DNA of 64,000 nucleotides from SZUA-229 sp036567985 (GCA_036567985.1 DATCTK010000074.1:1-64000); one strand, 5' to 3'; counted from the first letter of the stretch, positions 33,765-43,493 are shown. Numbers and translations are program-made. The notes: a model not told the origin generated them from the letters alone.

Positions 33765-35180
33765 CTAGCTTTCATTCCTGCCATATACATCATCAAAGCG
33801 CACTATGTCATCTTCACCCAGATAGGTGCCGGTTTGCACTTCAATCAGCTCCAATGGAATCTTGCCGGCGTTTTCCAGCCGATGCTTCTCACCCAACGGG
33901 ATATAGGTGGACTCGTTTTCAGACATCAGGAATACCTTATCACCACAGGTAACACGCGCAGTACCCTGCACTACAATCCAGTGTTCCGAACGATGGTGAT
34001 GCAACTGCAATGACAGGCTGGCACCAGGGTTTACCGTAATTCGCTTCACCTGGAAGCGTGCATCCTGGTCAATGCATTCGTAAGCCCCCCATGGGCGGTA
34101 GGCCTTGTTATGTATAATCGCTTCATCGCGGTTAGCCAGCTTGAGTTTTTCGACGATTTCCTTTACATCCTGTGAACGATCCCTGTGCGCCACCAGTACC
34201 GCATCGGCTGTTTCAACCACCACATGATCATTTAAGCCCACCACAGTTACCAGGCGACTGTCTGAATGCACATAGGAGTTAGTTGAATCATGTAGAAGCA
34301 CATCGCCGTGAGTAACATTGCCGCTTGCGTCAGATACGCCTACATCCCACAGGGCCGACCAGGAACCAATATCATTCCAGCCGATATCAACCGGGATCAC
34401 TGCTGCATCCTTTGTTTTTTCCATAACTGCATAGTCGATAGAGTCTGACGGGCATTGAGCAAAAGCCTCTTTATCCAGCCGGGTGAAATCCATATCGGTT
34501 TTGGCTAACTCAAGCGCCTGTGTTGAATATTTCAGCATCTCGCTGTTATGTTTCTTTAACTCCTCCAGGTACCTGGAAGCTTTAAACATAAACATGCCGC
34601 TGTTCCAGAAGTAATTGCCTTCATCCAGATACGCCTGGGCGGTTTCTGCATCGGGCTTTTCAACAAAGGCATCGACTTTATAAACCCCGTCCGTCAGCTC
34701 TGCACCGGATTTTATATACCCGTATCCTGTTTCCGGACTATTGGGCATAATACCAAAGGTTACCAGCTGGTTATCCATGGCGGCCTTATAGCCCGCAGTT
34801 ATCGCCGCATGAAACGCCTGTGTATTTGAAATAACATGGTCTGCAGGCAATACCAGCAATACCGGGTCCTGCTCCTGCTTTTGTGCCTGCAATGCAGAAA
34901 TGGCCACCGCTGGTGCAGTATTCTTACCGAATGGTTCAAGGATGATGGATGATGGCGTGATATTAATTTCACGCATCTGCTCGGCAATGGTAAAGCGATG
35001 CTCTTCATTGCACACCACGATAGGTGCGTCCAGTTCATTTACCCCGTCCAACCGACTCACGGTGTCCTGAATCATGGTGAAGTTCGATGTCATGCTCAGC
35101 AGTTGCTTTGGGCGTAGCGCACGGGACAATGGCCACAGTCGCGTACCTGAACCGCCGGATAATATGACCGGGATAATCAT
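33765..35180 (-). CDS. manC: Bifunctional mannose-1-phosphate guanylyltransferase/mannose-6-phosphate isomerase
   Basis: 471 residues, standard type II length. N-terminal pyrophosphorylase motif LSGGSGTRLWPLSRALRPKQLL (8-29) and the FVEKPD motif. The C-terminal cupin isomerase has RPWGAYECID, VNPGASLSLQLHHHRSEHWIVVQGTA and YIPLGEKHRLEN. It makes GDP-mannose (and mannose-6-phosphate from fructose-6-phosphate), so mannose or a derivative is a likely sugar of the EPS. No phosphomannomutase gene is in the window. Base composition returns here to that of the flanking modules. Preceded by three B hairpins. Confidence 0.95.
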   Translation of the reverse strand: MIIPVILSGGSGTRLWPLSRALRPKQLLSMTSNFTMIQDTVSRLDGVNELDAPIVVCNEEHRFTIAEQMREINITPSSIILEPFGKNTAPAVAISALQAQKQEQDPVLLVLPADHVISNTQAFHAAITAGYKAAMDNQLVTFGIMPNSPETGYGYIKSGAELTDGVYKVDAFVEKPDAETAQAYLDEGNYFWNSGMFMFKASRYLEELKKHNSEMLKYSTQALELAKTDMDFTRLDKEAFAQCPSDSIDYAVMEKTKDAAVIPVDIGWNDIGSWSALWDVGVSDASGNVTHGDVLLHDSTNSYVHSDSRLVTVVGLNDHVVVETADAVLVAHRDRSQDVKEIVEKLKLANRDEAIIHNKAYRPWGAYECIDQDARFQVKRITVNPGASLSLQLHHHRSEHWIVVQGTARVTCGDKVFLMSENESTYIPLGEKHRLENAGKIPLELIEVQTGTYLGEDDIVRFDDVYGRNES

Positions 35181-35516
35181 TGGTATACCTTATTCATTAT
35201 TTTCATTCATCTACAATCTATTTCATGTTGCCTGGCGTAGGGTGGATCAAACGCAGTGGATCCACCGTGTCGTGTCATCAGGTTTCGGTATATCGCTCGC
35301 TTGTGTTTATCACCATGACACATAATTATTGCTCTTTTTATTGGGGCCGGTGGATCCGCGTTGCTTGATCCACCCTACGCCTGTTTTAATTACGTTTCCC
35401 GCTTTAATCGGCTCGCTTCACTTTATCGATCATATGTCTAATATTCGCGTTTATTTGCGGATTTATATTGCGAATACGGTGGATCCGCTTCGCTTGATCC
35501 ACCCTACACTTTTTTT
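35181..35516. repeat. manC-sat/cysC intergenic region with three family B hairpins
   Basis: 336 bp without a gene. B copies lie at 35237-35266 (GTAGGGTGGATCAAACGCAG orientation) and, inverted, at 35349-35378 and 35478-35507. The sequence after the first copy (GTGTCGTGTCATC) recurs after other B copies, so the repeat is longer than its hairpin. The rest is AT-rich filler, with no clear promoter for manC. The last copy lies about 10 bp from the sat/cysC stop. Confidence 0.88.
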
Positions 35517-37223
35517 TCAGGCGATATAGCCTTCTTTAAACAGGTACAGCATAATTTGCTGTGCACACTCAACCGGTGTCTTGCCGGAAGTATCAATTTT
35601 TATTTCAGGGTTAACCGGCTCTTCGTACGGGTCGCTGATGCCGGTAAAGTTTTTAATAATCCCTTTTCGTGCCTTGGCGTACATGCCCTTGCGGTCTCGA
35701 CCTTCACAGGTTTCCAGCGGAGTGGCGACAAATATTTCGATAAAGGCACCATACTCTTCAATCATGTCCCGTACTGAACGGCGAATACTGGTGTAGGGCG
35801 CAATTGGTGCGCAGATAGCCACACCACGGTTTTTGGTGATCTCACTCGCCACATAACCGATGCGTTTAACATTAATATCACGGTGTTCTTTGCTAAAACC
35901 CAGTTCACTGGATAGATTGGTACGCACCACATCACCATCCAGCAGTGTAACCGGCCGATCCCCCTGTTCGATAAAGCGGGCATAAATCTGTTTTGCCAGG
36001 GTGGATTTACCCGAACCGGAAAGCCCGGTAAAAAACAGCGTCAGGCCTTTGTGCTTTCGTGACAGGCGAACCTTGCTCAGTTCTTTAATAACTTCGGGGT
36101 AGGAATACCACTCGGGAATCGGCTCATCGTGTTCCAGCGCGTAATTAAAATCTTTTTCGGTATAGTCCCGGGTTTCCAGTTTGTTTTCTCTAGCCTGCTT
36201 ACAGGAGACATAACGCTTATCCGAAACCGAATAACCCAGTTCTTCAGCCGGGTACATCTGTATTGCCAGTTTATCCTGGAAGGATTCAACAAATTTCTGT
36301 GCCGAATATTTTTCATAAAAGCGTGGCCTGCCGGATCTGACACCCGGTGGCGAGGCATGTTCGGGGCCGACGATAAAATGTGTACAGCCGTAGTTCTGTC
36401 GCACAATCATGTTATGAATCGCCTCCCTGGGGCCGGCCATACGCATGGCCTGTGGGATCAGCGATAGTTTGGCGAGGTATTTCGGGTAATGCTTCATCAC
36501 TGCCTGGTAGCAGTGCACCCGACTGTAATAGACCAGGTCGCCGGGTTTACCCACACCGGACACCGGATGGATCAGTAAATTCGCGCCCAATGCTTTGGCC
36601 GCATCGGCGGTAATTCGCGTATGCACCTGGTGCATTGGTTTACTGGTATGAAATGCCACCACATCCTGCCAGCCAGACTGATGAAATTCTGCACGCAGTG
36701 CTTCAGGGGTTTGCCTGAGCATTTCAAAGTCATAATGACTGGGCAGCTGCATACCATTTACCGTACCACCGATATAGTAGTCCTTGACCTCGTTCATCAG
36801 GTATTCCACACCCGGATGTGCGGTATCCTTTGTGCCATATAGCTTTTCGGCTTCTTTCTTCCTGTCCACTTGCCAGATGGATTCAATATCCAGTGTCGCC
36901 AGGGTAAAGCCTTCCTTATCTGCCAGGCTGATTTTAGTCGCACCAGCAAAAGCATCAATCTGATCTTTAGAAACATCCAGTGTAATCGGCATACTCCACA
37001 ACAGGCCATTACTCAGGCTCATGTTTTCCAAAACCGAATAATACTCGGCCTCGTTCATAAAACCATTAAGTGGATGCAGGGCATTATTGAGCAGCATTTC
37101 AAGGTCACACAACTGGCGCTGTGACAGCGTTACCGTACAGCTGGCTGGAATCTCTTTCTTCAGCTGCTCGCTGACATCCTCTGCCAGCATAATGGTAAAC
37201 TCTGATTGCCCGTAATAATCCAT
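35517..37223 (-). CDS. Bifunctional ATP-sulfurylase/APS kinase fusion (PAPS synthesis), sulfurylase domain with altered motifs
   Basis: 568 residues. Residues 1 to about 385 are a Sat-type ATP-sulfurylase and about 390-568 an APS kinase (Walker A GLSGSGKST at 400-408, DGDVVR, NFTGISDPYEEP). It should make PAPS for the two sulfotransferases of the locus. The kinase half looks complete. In the sulfurylase half the family motif QxRNPxHxxH reads HTSKPMHQVH (192-201), and the GRDHAG loop reads GPEHAS (286-291). Thus the Arg and Asn of the first motif and the Arg-Asp of the second are replaced, while the histidines remain. Either the half is inactive and the kinase uses APS made elsewhere, or it is a divergent active form. 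The DNA reading of both sites was checked by eye. Confidence 0.85.
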   Translation of the reverse strand: MDYYGQSEFTIMLAEDVSEQLKKEIPASCTVTLSQRQLCDLEMLLNNALHPLNGFMNEAEYYSVLENMSLSNGLLWSMPITLDVSKDQIDAFAGATKISLADKEGFTLATLDIESIWQVDRKKEAEKLYGTKDTAHPGVEYLMNEVKDYYIGGTVNGMQLPSHYDFEMLRQTPEALRAEFHQSGWQDVVAFHTSKPMHQVHTRITADAAKALGANLLIHPVSGVGKPGDLVYYSRVHCYQAVMKHYPKYLAKLSLIPQAMRMAGPREAIHNMIVRQNYGCTHFIVGPEHASPPGVRSGRPRFYEKYSAQKFVESFQDKLAIQMYPAEELGYSVSDKRYVSCKQARENKLETRDYTEKDFNYALEHDEPIPEWYSYPEVIKELSKVRLSRKHKGLTLFFTGLSGSGKSTLAKQIYARFIEQGDRPVTLLDGDVVRTNLSSELGFSKEHRDINVKRIGYVASEITKNRGVAICAPIAPYTSIRRSVRDMIEEYGAFIEIFVATPLETCEGRDRKGMYAKARKGIIKNFTGISDPYEEPVNPEIKIDTSGKTPVECAQQIMLYLFKEGYIA

Positions 37224-37272
37224 TTTTATTTATCTGCTCTTATAACTGCTATTGTTATTTATAGTCATACAT

Positions 37273-38277
37273 TTAAGCGTGGTAGGTTTTATACCAGTCA
37301 ACAAATTGCTGTATACCATCTTTCAGCTGTGTGGCCGGTTTAAAAGCAACCGCCTCGACCAGCGCATCAATATTGGCGTAAGTTGCTACCACATCACCGT
37401 CCTGCATACCCATCATATTTTTCTCGGCTTTTTTACCCACTGCATTTTCAATGGTTTCAATAAACTCCATTAACTGCACCGGCTCGTTATTACCGATATT
37501 GTAAATTCGGTAAGGCGCATAACTGCTTGCAGGGTCCGGCTCAGAGGTCTCGAAGTCAGGATTTGGCTCGGCCACCTTATCAATCACCCTGACCACACCC
37601 TCTACTATGTCATCAATGTAGGTAAAGTCCCTCTGCATTTTGCCTTCATTGAACACATTAATGGCTTCGCCCCGCAAAATGGCACCTGCAAACAATGAAG
37701 GTGACATATCCGGCCTTCCCCATGGCCCATATACGGTAAAAAACCGAAGGCCGGTAGTGGGCAGACCATACAAATGGCTGTAAGTGTGCGCCATCAGCTC
37801 ACCGGATTTCTTGGTGGCCGCATACAGGCTAACCGGATGATCCACATTGTGGTGTACACTGAATGGCATATCGGTATTCGCACCGTAAACACTGGAACTA
37901 CTGGCATATACGAGATGCTCGACCTTATTGTGTCTGCAACCTTCCAGTATATTGGCAAAGCCAACCAGGTTGCTGTCAACATACGCCAGCGGGTTTTGCA
38001 GCGAATAACGCACACCTGCCTGTGCAGCCAGGTTCATCACCCGGTTAAACTTCTCGTCTTTAAACAGTTTTGCCATGGCTTCCCGGTCGGCGATGTCCAT
38101 TTCAATAAACCTGAAATTCTCGAAGCCATCCAGCTGTTTCAGGCGATCGTGCTTTAACTGCACCGAATAATAGTCATTCAGGTTGTCAATACCGACAACC
38201 TCATCACCCCTTTCCAATAGACGTTTTGCCAGATGCATACCGATGAATCCGGCTGCTCCCGTTACTAATATTTTCAT
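37273..38277 (-). CDS. UDP-glucuronate 4-epimerase
   Basis: 334 residues of the extended SDR family. NAD site VTGAAGFIGMHLAKRLL (5-21), NLAAQAGVRYSLQNP (82-96), SSSSVYGANTDMPFS and the catalytic YAATK (Y152, K156). The QAGVRYS and PYG-like DMPFS features fit the UDP-GlcA epimerase branch (CapI/LpsL type) rather than GalE. With ugd upstream it would supply UDP-galacturonate as well as UDP-glucuronate. Gap of 29 bp to ugd. Confidence 0.85.
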   Translation of the reverse strand: MKILVTGAAGFIGMHLAKRLLERGDEVVGIDNLNDYYSVQLKHDRLKQLDGFENFRFIEMDIADREAMAKLFKDEKFNRVMNLAAQAGVRYSLQNPLAYVDSNLVGFANILEGCRHNKVEHLVYASSSSVYGANTDMPFSVHHNVDHPVSLYAATKKSGELMAHTYSHLYGLPTTGLRFFTVYGPWGRPDMSPSLFAGAILRGEAINVFNEGKMQRDFTYIDDIVEGVVRVIDKVAEPNPDFETSEPDPASSYAPYRIYNIGNNEPVQLMEFIETIENAVGKKAEKNMMGMQDGDVVATYANIDALVEAVAFKPATQLKDGIQQFVDWYKTYHA

Positions 38278-38306
38278 TATTAACCCTTAATCTTCATAGC
38301 CAGCAA

Positions 38307-39611
38307 CTAACGGCCAACACAGGTATATTTAAATCCGTGGCTTTCCATCATGCGTCGCTCATAAACATTTCTGAGGTCAACAAATACGTTACCTTTCATA
38401 AGCGACTTAACTCTATCTAAATCAAGCCCGCGGTATTGATTCCATTCAGTCATCAGCACAATTGCATCAGCACCCTTGATCGCATCCTCAATACTATCCA
38501 TATACTGGATTGAGTCAGGCAGCAGTTTTTTCGCTTCTTTCACACCTTCAGGGTCATGCGCTTTTATGATTGCACCTCTGTCAGCCATAGCTGGAAGAAT
38601 TGCTAATGAGGGTGAATCCCTCATATCGTCAGTTTCTGGTTTAAATGTCAACCCCAGCACAGCAATGATCTTGTCAGATTCTGTTCCACCCAGGGCTTCT
38701 CTAATCTTTGACACCATTCTGGCCTTTTGCGAAGCATTAACTTCAACTACTGATTCAACTATCCGACTGGATACGCCGTGTTCCTGCGCGATACGAATTA
38801 ATGCCAGTGTATCTTTTGGGAAGCATGAGCCACCATAGCCTGGACCGGCATGCAAAAACTTCTTGCCGATTCGGCCATCCAGCCCCATCCCTTTGGCTAC
38901 TGAATGAACATCCGCACCCACTTTTTCACATAGTTGGGACATTTCATTAATGAAACTGATTTTTGTTGCCAAAAATGCATTGGATGCATATTTTATAAGC
39001 TCAGCACTTTCCAGGTTGGTTACGTGAATAGGCGCTTCAATTAAATTCAATGGTCTGTAGAGCTCGCGTAACAAGGATTCCGCTCTTTCAGACTCGACAC
39101 CCAGAACAACCCTGTCAGGACGCATAAAGTCGCCGATAGCTGAGCCTTCCCGTAAAAATTCCGGATTAGATGCAACATCGAACTCTGCTACCGGATTTGT
39201 TTTCTTTATAATGCGACACACTTCACGTGCCGTTCCAACTGGCACAGTCGATTTGTCGACAATTACTGTATAGCCGGTTAAATAACCTGCTACTTCTTCT
39301 GCAGCTGCATAGACGTATTTGAGATCAGCATGCCCATCACCGCGTCTGGTTGGTGTACCTACTGCAATAAAGACCAAATCGGCGTCTGCGACAGCTTCTT
39401 TCAGATCAAGAGAAAAAGAAAGGCGTGAAGCTTTTACATTGCGTGCTACTAGATCATCCAGGCCTGGTTCATATATTGGAATCTGACCATTTAATAATGC
39501 ATTTATTTTAGATTCGTCTTTATCAACACAAATAACATTTGCGCCAAACTCAGAAAAACATGCCCCCGATACCAAGCCAACATATCCAGAGCCAATCATT
39601 ACTACATTCAT
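38307..39611 (-). CDS. ugd: UDP-glucose 6-dehydrogenase
   Basis: 434 residues, typical size. NAD site VVMIGSGYVGLVSGACFSEFG (3-23), VGTPTRRGDGHADL, VDKSTVPVGTA, NPEFLREGSAIGDF (150-162) and the catalytic Cys263 in GPGYGGSCFPKDT. It oxidises UDP-glucose to UDP-glucuronate with 2 NAD. It provides the acidic sugar of the EPS and the substrate of the downstream epimerase. GDP-mannose dehydrogenase is the alternative, but the following UDP-GlcA epimerase gene favours Ugd. Confidence 0.9.
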   Translation of the reverse strand: MNVVMIGSGYVGLVSGACFSEFGANVICVDKDESKINALLNGQIPIYEPGLDDLVARNVKASRLSFSLDLKEAVADADLVFIAVGTPTRRGDGHADLKYVYAAAEEVAGYLTGYTVIVDKSTVPVGTAREVCRIIKKTNPVAEFDVASNPEFLREGSAIGDFMRPDRVVLGVESERAESLLRELYRPLNLIEAPIHVTNLESAELIKYASNAFLATKISFINEMSQLCEKVGADVHSVAKGMGLDGRIGKKFLHAGPGYGGSCFPKDTLALIRIAQEHGVSSRIVESVVEVNASQKARMVSKIREALGGTESDKIIAVLGLTFKPETDDMRDSPSLAILPAMADRGAIIKAHDPEGVKEAKKLLPDSIQYMDSIEDAIKGADAIVLMTEWNQYRGLDLDRVKSLMKGNVFVDLRNVYERRMMESHGFKYTCVGR

Positions 39612-39651
39612 TTTTATATCCTGTTGATTCTATTTTATTAATATAATGACT

Positions 39652-40794
39652 TTAAAATAATTTGAGACATGACTTTGCCTCCAGTCTAAAAAGTTCCTTA
39701 GACGTATTATTGGTTATATGTAATTGACCAGCTGTATTTTCAATATCACAGCCTTTAAACGGCGCTGCCAGTGGCTCACCCACAAACACTCCCTGCCCTG
39801 GCATGCGAACACTTTTCCAGTATGCTTCGAGCAACATGTTACCGGCAAGATAATGTTCTATCGCCACACCGGGTTGCGGAAACTTGTCGGTAAAATTACA
39901 GGGCTCGACCACTGTACCGTATGAAGCGGTAACCCCGGCATCTATCCATTCAAGTATGCTCATCTGCCCGTCAGAAAATAGCTGCCCACCTGCCGAGGTA
40001 AGGTGATCGGCCATGGCACCGGGAAGATAGTAATTATCCGTTATACCCCACACCCGCTTGAGCCCGGTAAAGTAAAACAGTATATTATTCCTGTCCTGCA
40101 GCTTATTCGCCTGTATGCGATTAATTACAAGCACGGAACCCAGCATTTGCTCTATGCGCGGATAAAAACCAGCCCGCACGTTACGCAATTTATCACTGGT
40201 GCTGAGCAAATAGGCTGCGCCGGTAATCTGTGAGCCTGATACCTGACTGACCCTGCCCCGCGAATAATCCGCTGCAACACCTCTGTCTATCAACTCTTTT
40301 ACTGCCTTCACGCTTTTTGCCGACAGCAGCATCGAAGGTCTTAGCCCATAATCTGCATAAGGCGCGCGGCTGTCACTGTCATAATAGTCACTGGCCTGTA
40401 TTGCTTTGCAACCACTGGCGCAATGGCTTTTATCAAAGCCAAAGGCAAAAGCCGAGGTAATCGACATACAGCCAACGCGCCAGGGTTTTCGCCAGGCCAG
40501 CGCATAGGCCTGGATGTTATCGTTTACCTTAACCGCAAGCTGACGACTGATGTCGGCAAACTCAGTCTCACTTAAATGATCCTTACCTGGCACAAAATCC
40601 AGATAAATCACATGCTGATCCGGAATATGCCTTCGCTGCTGATAGTATTCAGCAATTTCGATACTTTCAGGATCATTACCGTTAACCAGCAGGGCGATAT
40701 TGTTATTATTTACCTCTGCAAGTAGCGGCCTGTTTAACAGTACCAGAATCAGCAGCAGGTAAATTTTCAATGCATGTTTTATCTGCATCCTCAT
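39652..40794 (-). CDS. TIGR03790-family secreted protein of unknown function
   Basis: 380 residues with a signal peptide (MRMQIKHALKIYLLLILVLLNRPLLAEV; cut near Ala-Glu). The body starts NNNIALLVNGNDPESIEIAEYYQQRRHIPDQHVIYLD, the hallmark of the TIGR03790 family, with four or more Cys residues (GCMSI, HCASGCKA, EPCNF, KGCDI). The family has no assigned reaction. It lies between ugd and the CpsD-like gene, so it is likely a periplasmic or outer-membrane helper of EPS export. Gap of 26 bp to the cpsD-like gene. Confidence 0.75.
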   Translation of the reverse strand: MRMQIKHALKIYLLLILVLLNRPLLAEVNNNNIALLVNGNDPESIEIAEYYQQRRHIPDQHVIYLDFVPGKDHLSETEFADISRQLAVKVNDNIQAYALAWRKPWRVGCMSITSAFAFGFDKSHCASGCKAIQASDYYDSDSRAPYADYGLRPSMLLSAKSVKAVKELIDRGVAADYSRGRVSQVSGSQITGAAYLLSTSDKLRNVRAGFYPRIEQMLGSVLVINRIQANKLQDRNNILFYFTGLKRVWGITDNYYLPGAMADHLTSAGGQLFSDGQMSILEWIDAGVTASYGTVVEPCNFTDKFPQPGVAIEHYLAGNMLLEAYWKSVRMPGQGVFVGEPLAAPFKGCDIENTAGQLHITNNTSKELFRLEAKSCLKLF

Positions 40795-40820
40795 CTACCT
40801 GATTACTATGACTTATGGTT

Positions 40821-41723
40821 TTAACTCACCGGTTCCTGATGACTGGCCAGGCTTTTTTTGCTCAGCTTGCTTAAAAAGCGCGACAACCAGCTCTGCTTTA
40901 CATCCAGGTTGTCATAGTCACGATCCTGCGTATACGCCTTATTCAATACCGTACCGATTACCTCATTACCGTGCATCAGTTCAAACGCCTGGCGCAACTC
41001 CGCTTCAAGGGTTTTACCCTCTTCAATCACCATTAAGGTAGCATCTACATTGGGAATAAAGGCCAGCGCATCCGAGCTTTCCAGCATTGGAGGCAGATCG
41101 AAAATCACGATTCGTGACGGATAACGGTGTTTAACCTCCTCGACCAGCCGCTGCATTTTAGGCGAGCTAAGCATCTCGGAGGAATTGGCAATGGCGCGGC
41201 CTGCGGGCAGCATCACAAAACGGGGAATGCCTTCCGGATGCACCAGCATATCACCCAGTGGTTTATCTTCCAGTAAGTAATCACTTAAGCCGTAATTGGT
41301 GTTGAATTCAAAATACTTGTCCAGCTTGGGCGAACGCAGATTGGCATCGATCAACAATACGGTATTATCCACCTCACGCGCCAGGCTGATAGCCAGGTTT
41401 ATCGCCGTAAGTGATTTCCCCGCACCATTACCGGGGCTGGTTATCGCCAGTGTGTTCCATTTCTTTTCATTCAATCGCAGCAGCACCTGGGTGCGCAAAA
41501 TTCGGTAGGCATCAGAAATACTGTTTTGCTGCTCGGTAATAATGCGTTTTTCTCTCAACTCGTGTACCGGCAATGAAACCGTACGTGTTTTGGTGTAGGT
41601 AATGTCAGCCTCTGCTACACTCTGAACACCTTTTTTAGGCTGCGCAATCGAACCCGTGACCTTGCCACCGTTTTTTTCTCGTTCCTGACGTGCCAGTTCC
41701 AGCGCCTGTTTTATACGTTCCAT
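40821..41723 (-). CDS. CpsD/Wzc-type ATPase (tyrosine-kinase-like) of EPS export
   Basis: 300 residues of the BY-kinase/ParA fold. Walker A TSPGNGAGKSLTAINLA (95-111), Walker A' LLIDANLRSP (123-132) and Walker B IVIFDLPPM (205-213). The A' motif in this family is usually DADLR; here the second Asp is Asn. The C-terminus has only two Tyr (YTQDRDYDNLD) instead of a tyrosine cluster. Phosphorylation control may therefore be weak. It partners the GumC-like protein encoded 12 bp upstream, a split Wzc arrangement, and regulates polymer length and export from the cytoplasmic face. Confidence 0.82.
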   Translation of the reverse strand: MERIKQALELARQEREKNGGKVTGSIAQPKKGVQSVAEADITYTKTRTVSLPVHELREKRIITEQQNSISDAYRILRTQVLLRLNEKKWNTLAITSPGNGAGKSLTAINLAISLAREVDNTVLLIDANLRSPKLDKYFEFNTNYGLSDYLLEDKPLGDMLVHPEGIPRFVMLPAGRAIANSSEMLSSPKMQRLVEEVKHRYPSRIVIFDLPPMLESSDALAFIPNVDATLMVIEEGKTLEAELRQAFELMHGNEVIGTVLNKAYTQDRDYDNLDVKQSWLSRFLSKLSKKSLASHQEPVS

Positions 41724-41735
41724 AATTTTTTACCC

Positions 41736-43493
41736 TTACACACCCATTACATTTTCAGCTTTGCGCATTCCCCTGAACCACAGCACATCCAGTGGTGTCC
41801 AGAAAAAATGTATACCCAGCAATACCCCAAGAATACTGCCCACTACCGCACCTGCAACCAGCATATTAATGCGTTTTTTACGCCTTAGATCATAGGTGTT
41901 ATAAATAACTGGGATCACCGCCAGCGGTGCGGCTGTGAGTAATTTGGTGATACCGGAAACACCGCGCACTGAACTATCCATGGCTTCTTTCAGTATAGCC
42001 ACACCCAGCCCTGAGGCCATAGCAAACATAAAGGATAGGAAAATAATCGCGATACGGTTAGGTTTAACCGGCTTTTCCGGATACTGCGCCGGGTCGATCA
42101 ACACAAAAGACTCACCCTTGCTTTCCTTTTCCAGCTCCTGCCCAATCGCAGCCTCCATTTGCCGCGCCTTGATGTCCTGGAAGCGCGCCAGTGCATTCTG
42201 GTGTTCACGCACTAATACCTGGTAATCTTTTTCAACCTGCGGACTTCTGGCGATATGCTTTTCAAGTTGCTGGACTTTTGCTTTTAATCTCGCTTTTCTA
42301 GCCGCGAGCGATTCAATATTTGACTCGACTGTTTGCAGCTGGGTTTGTACCGAGATATACGCCGGATTCTCCGGATTCAAGGTCATGGCGACATTTTCGG
42401 CCGACTGCGGTTTGGCCTGCAGTTTATTTTCCAGCTCGCTAACCTGCTTGCTTAAACTGATCACATCCGGATGGTCCGCTGAATATTTTTCCGTGAGCGC
42501 TGCAAGCTCAGCACGTTTTTTGGTGAGCAGTTTTGCGGTTTCATCACTGCTTCCACTTGCTCCTGTTTGCGCTTTCAAGCCATCAATTTCACGTTTGATT
42601 TTTACAATGTCCGGGTGTTCACTGGAATAACGCGCCGACAGGCTGGCCAATTCGGATTCCAGTGCTTTCAGACGCGACACAGGGTCAAGAATGGACTCGC
42701 CAGTTGCCGAACGCATATTGGTGAGCGGATTGATCATCGACAACTGGCTTTGCAGATAGAATTTGCGTTCATTTAGTGTACGCAGCTCGGACTCTGTATT
42801 CATTAAGTCTGATTCGGTACGATTTAGAATTGTCAGGTTCATCGCATTCATTTCAGGCAGGCTTTCAGAGTTTTGTTCTTTAAACTCCGCCAGTTTCTTT
42901 TCTGCTTCGGCAATTCGTGTTTCCAGTTTAGTCGTTTCGTCGGTGAGGAACTGCAAGGTTTCTGATGCCTTTTCCTTTCTCGTTCTGATATTTTCCGCGA
43001 GAAACAGACTCGTTAATTCTCCCGCCACTTTTTGTGTTGAACCCGGGCTGTCACCTTCAAAGGAAAGCGTGAATGCAATGGTAGCCACACCAGGTCGCCC
43101 TGTGCGAGGATCCATCACATCAGCACTGATCATATTCAGGTCGATGGCATCACGCATCTGCCCTAATACCTGTTCAGTGGTTTTTCGTTTAAAGTCATCC
43201 TTGTATAAATTATATTTTTCGATAATCTCCATCAGATTTGGACGGGTCATTACCCGCTGACTGATGGTCTGGATGCGCTGTGCCGCATAGGAAGTGACGG
43301 TGGAGCGCACCAGCTCGGAAGGGATATCCTGTTCCTTAATCAGGATAGTGGCCGATGATTTATAGGTTGGAGGCCACACCAGAGCAGCGACCAATCCGAT
43401 AATAAACACCAGAAGGCCGGTTAATATAATCGACACCTTTCGACGACTTAAAATCGCCAGATAGTCCTGTACGCTTTTTTGCTGATTTTCCAT
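41736..43493 (-). CDS. GumC/Wzz-type polysaccharide chain-length determinant
   Basis: 585 residues. One TM helix at about 19-38, a Wzz domain at about 5-110, a long coiled coil (about 190-460) and a second TM helix near 505-525, then a short cytosolic end with a further hydrophobic segment (about 553-570). An internal duplication is clear: LSARYSSEHPDIVKIKREIDGL and LTEKYSADHPDVISLSKQVSEL lie about 50 residues apart. The P-rich pre-TM2 motif is PEKPVKPNRI. It lacks a kinase domain; the CpsD-like protein supplies it. It forms the periplasmic bridge to Wza. Confidence 0.87.
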   Translation of the reverse strand: MENQQKSVQDYLAILSRRKVSIILTGLLVFIIGLVAALVWPPTYKSSATILIKEQDIPSELVRSTVTSYAAQRIQTISQRVMTRPNLMEIIEKYNLYKDDFKRKTTEQVLGQMRDAIDLNMISADVMDPRTGRPGVATIAFTLSFEGDSPGSTQKVAGELTSLFLAENIRTRKEKASETLQFLTDETTKLETRIAEAEKKLAEFKEQNSESLPEMNAMNLTILNRTESDLMNTESELRTLNERKFYLQSQLSMINPLTNMRSATGESILDPVSRLKALESELASLSARYSSEHPDIVKIKREIDGLKAQTGASGSSDETAKLLTKKRAELAALTEKYSADHPDVISLSKQVSELENKLQAKPQSAENVAMTLNPENPAYISVQTQLQTVESNIESLAARKARLKAKVQQLEKHIARSPQVEKDYQVLVREHQNALARFQDIKARQMEAAIGQELEKESKGESFVLIDPAQYPEKPVKPNRIAIIFLSFMFAMASGLGVAILKEAMDSSVRGVSGITKLLTAAPLAVIPVIYNTYDLRRKKRINMLVAGAVVGSILGVLLGIHFFWTPLDVLWFRGMRKAENVMGV

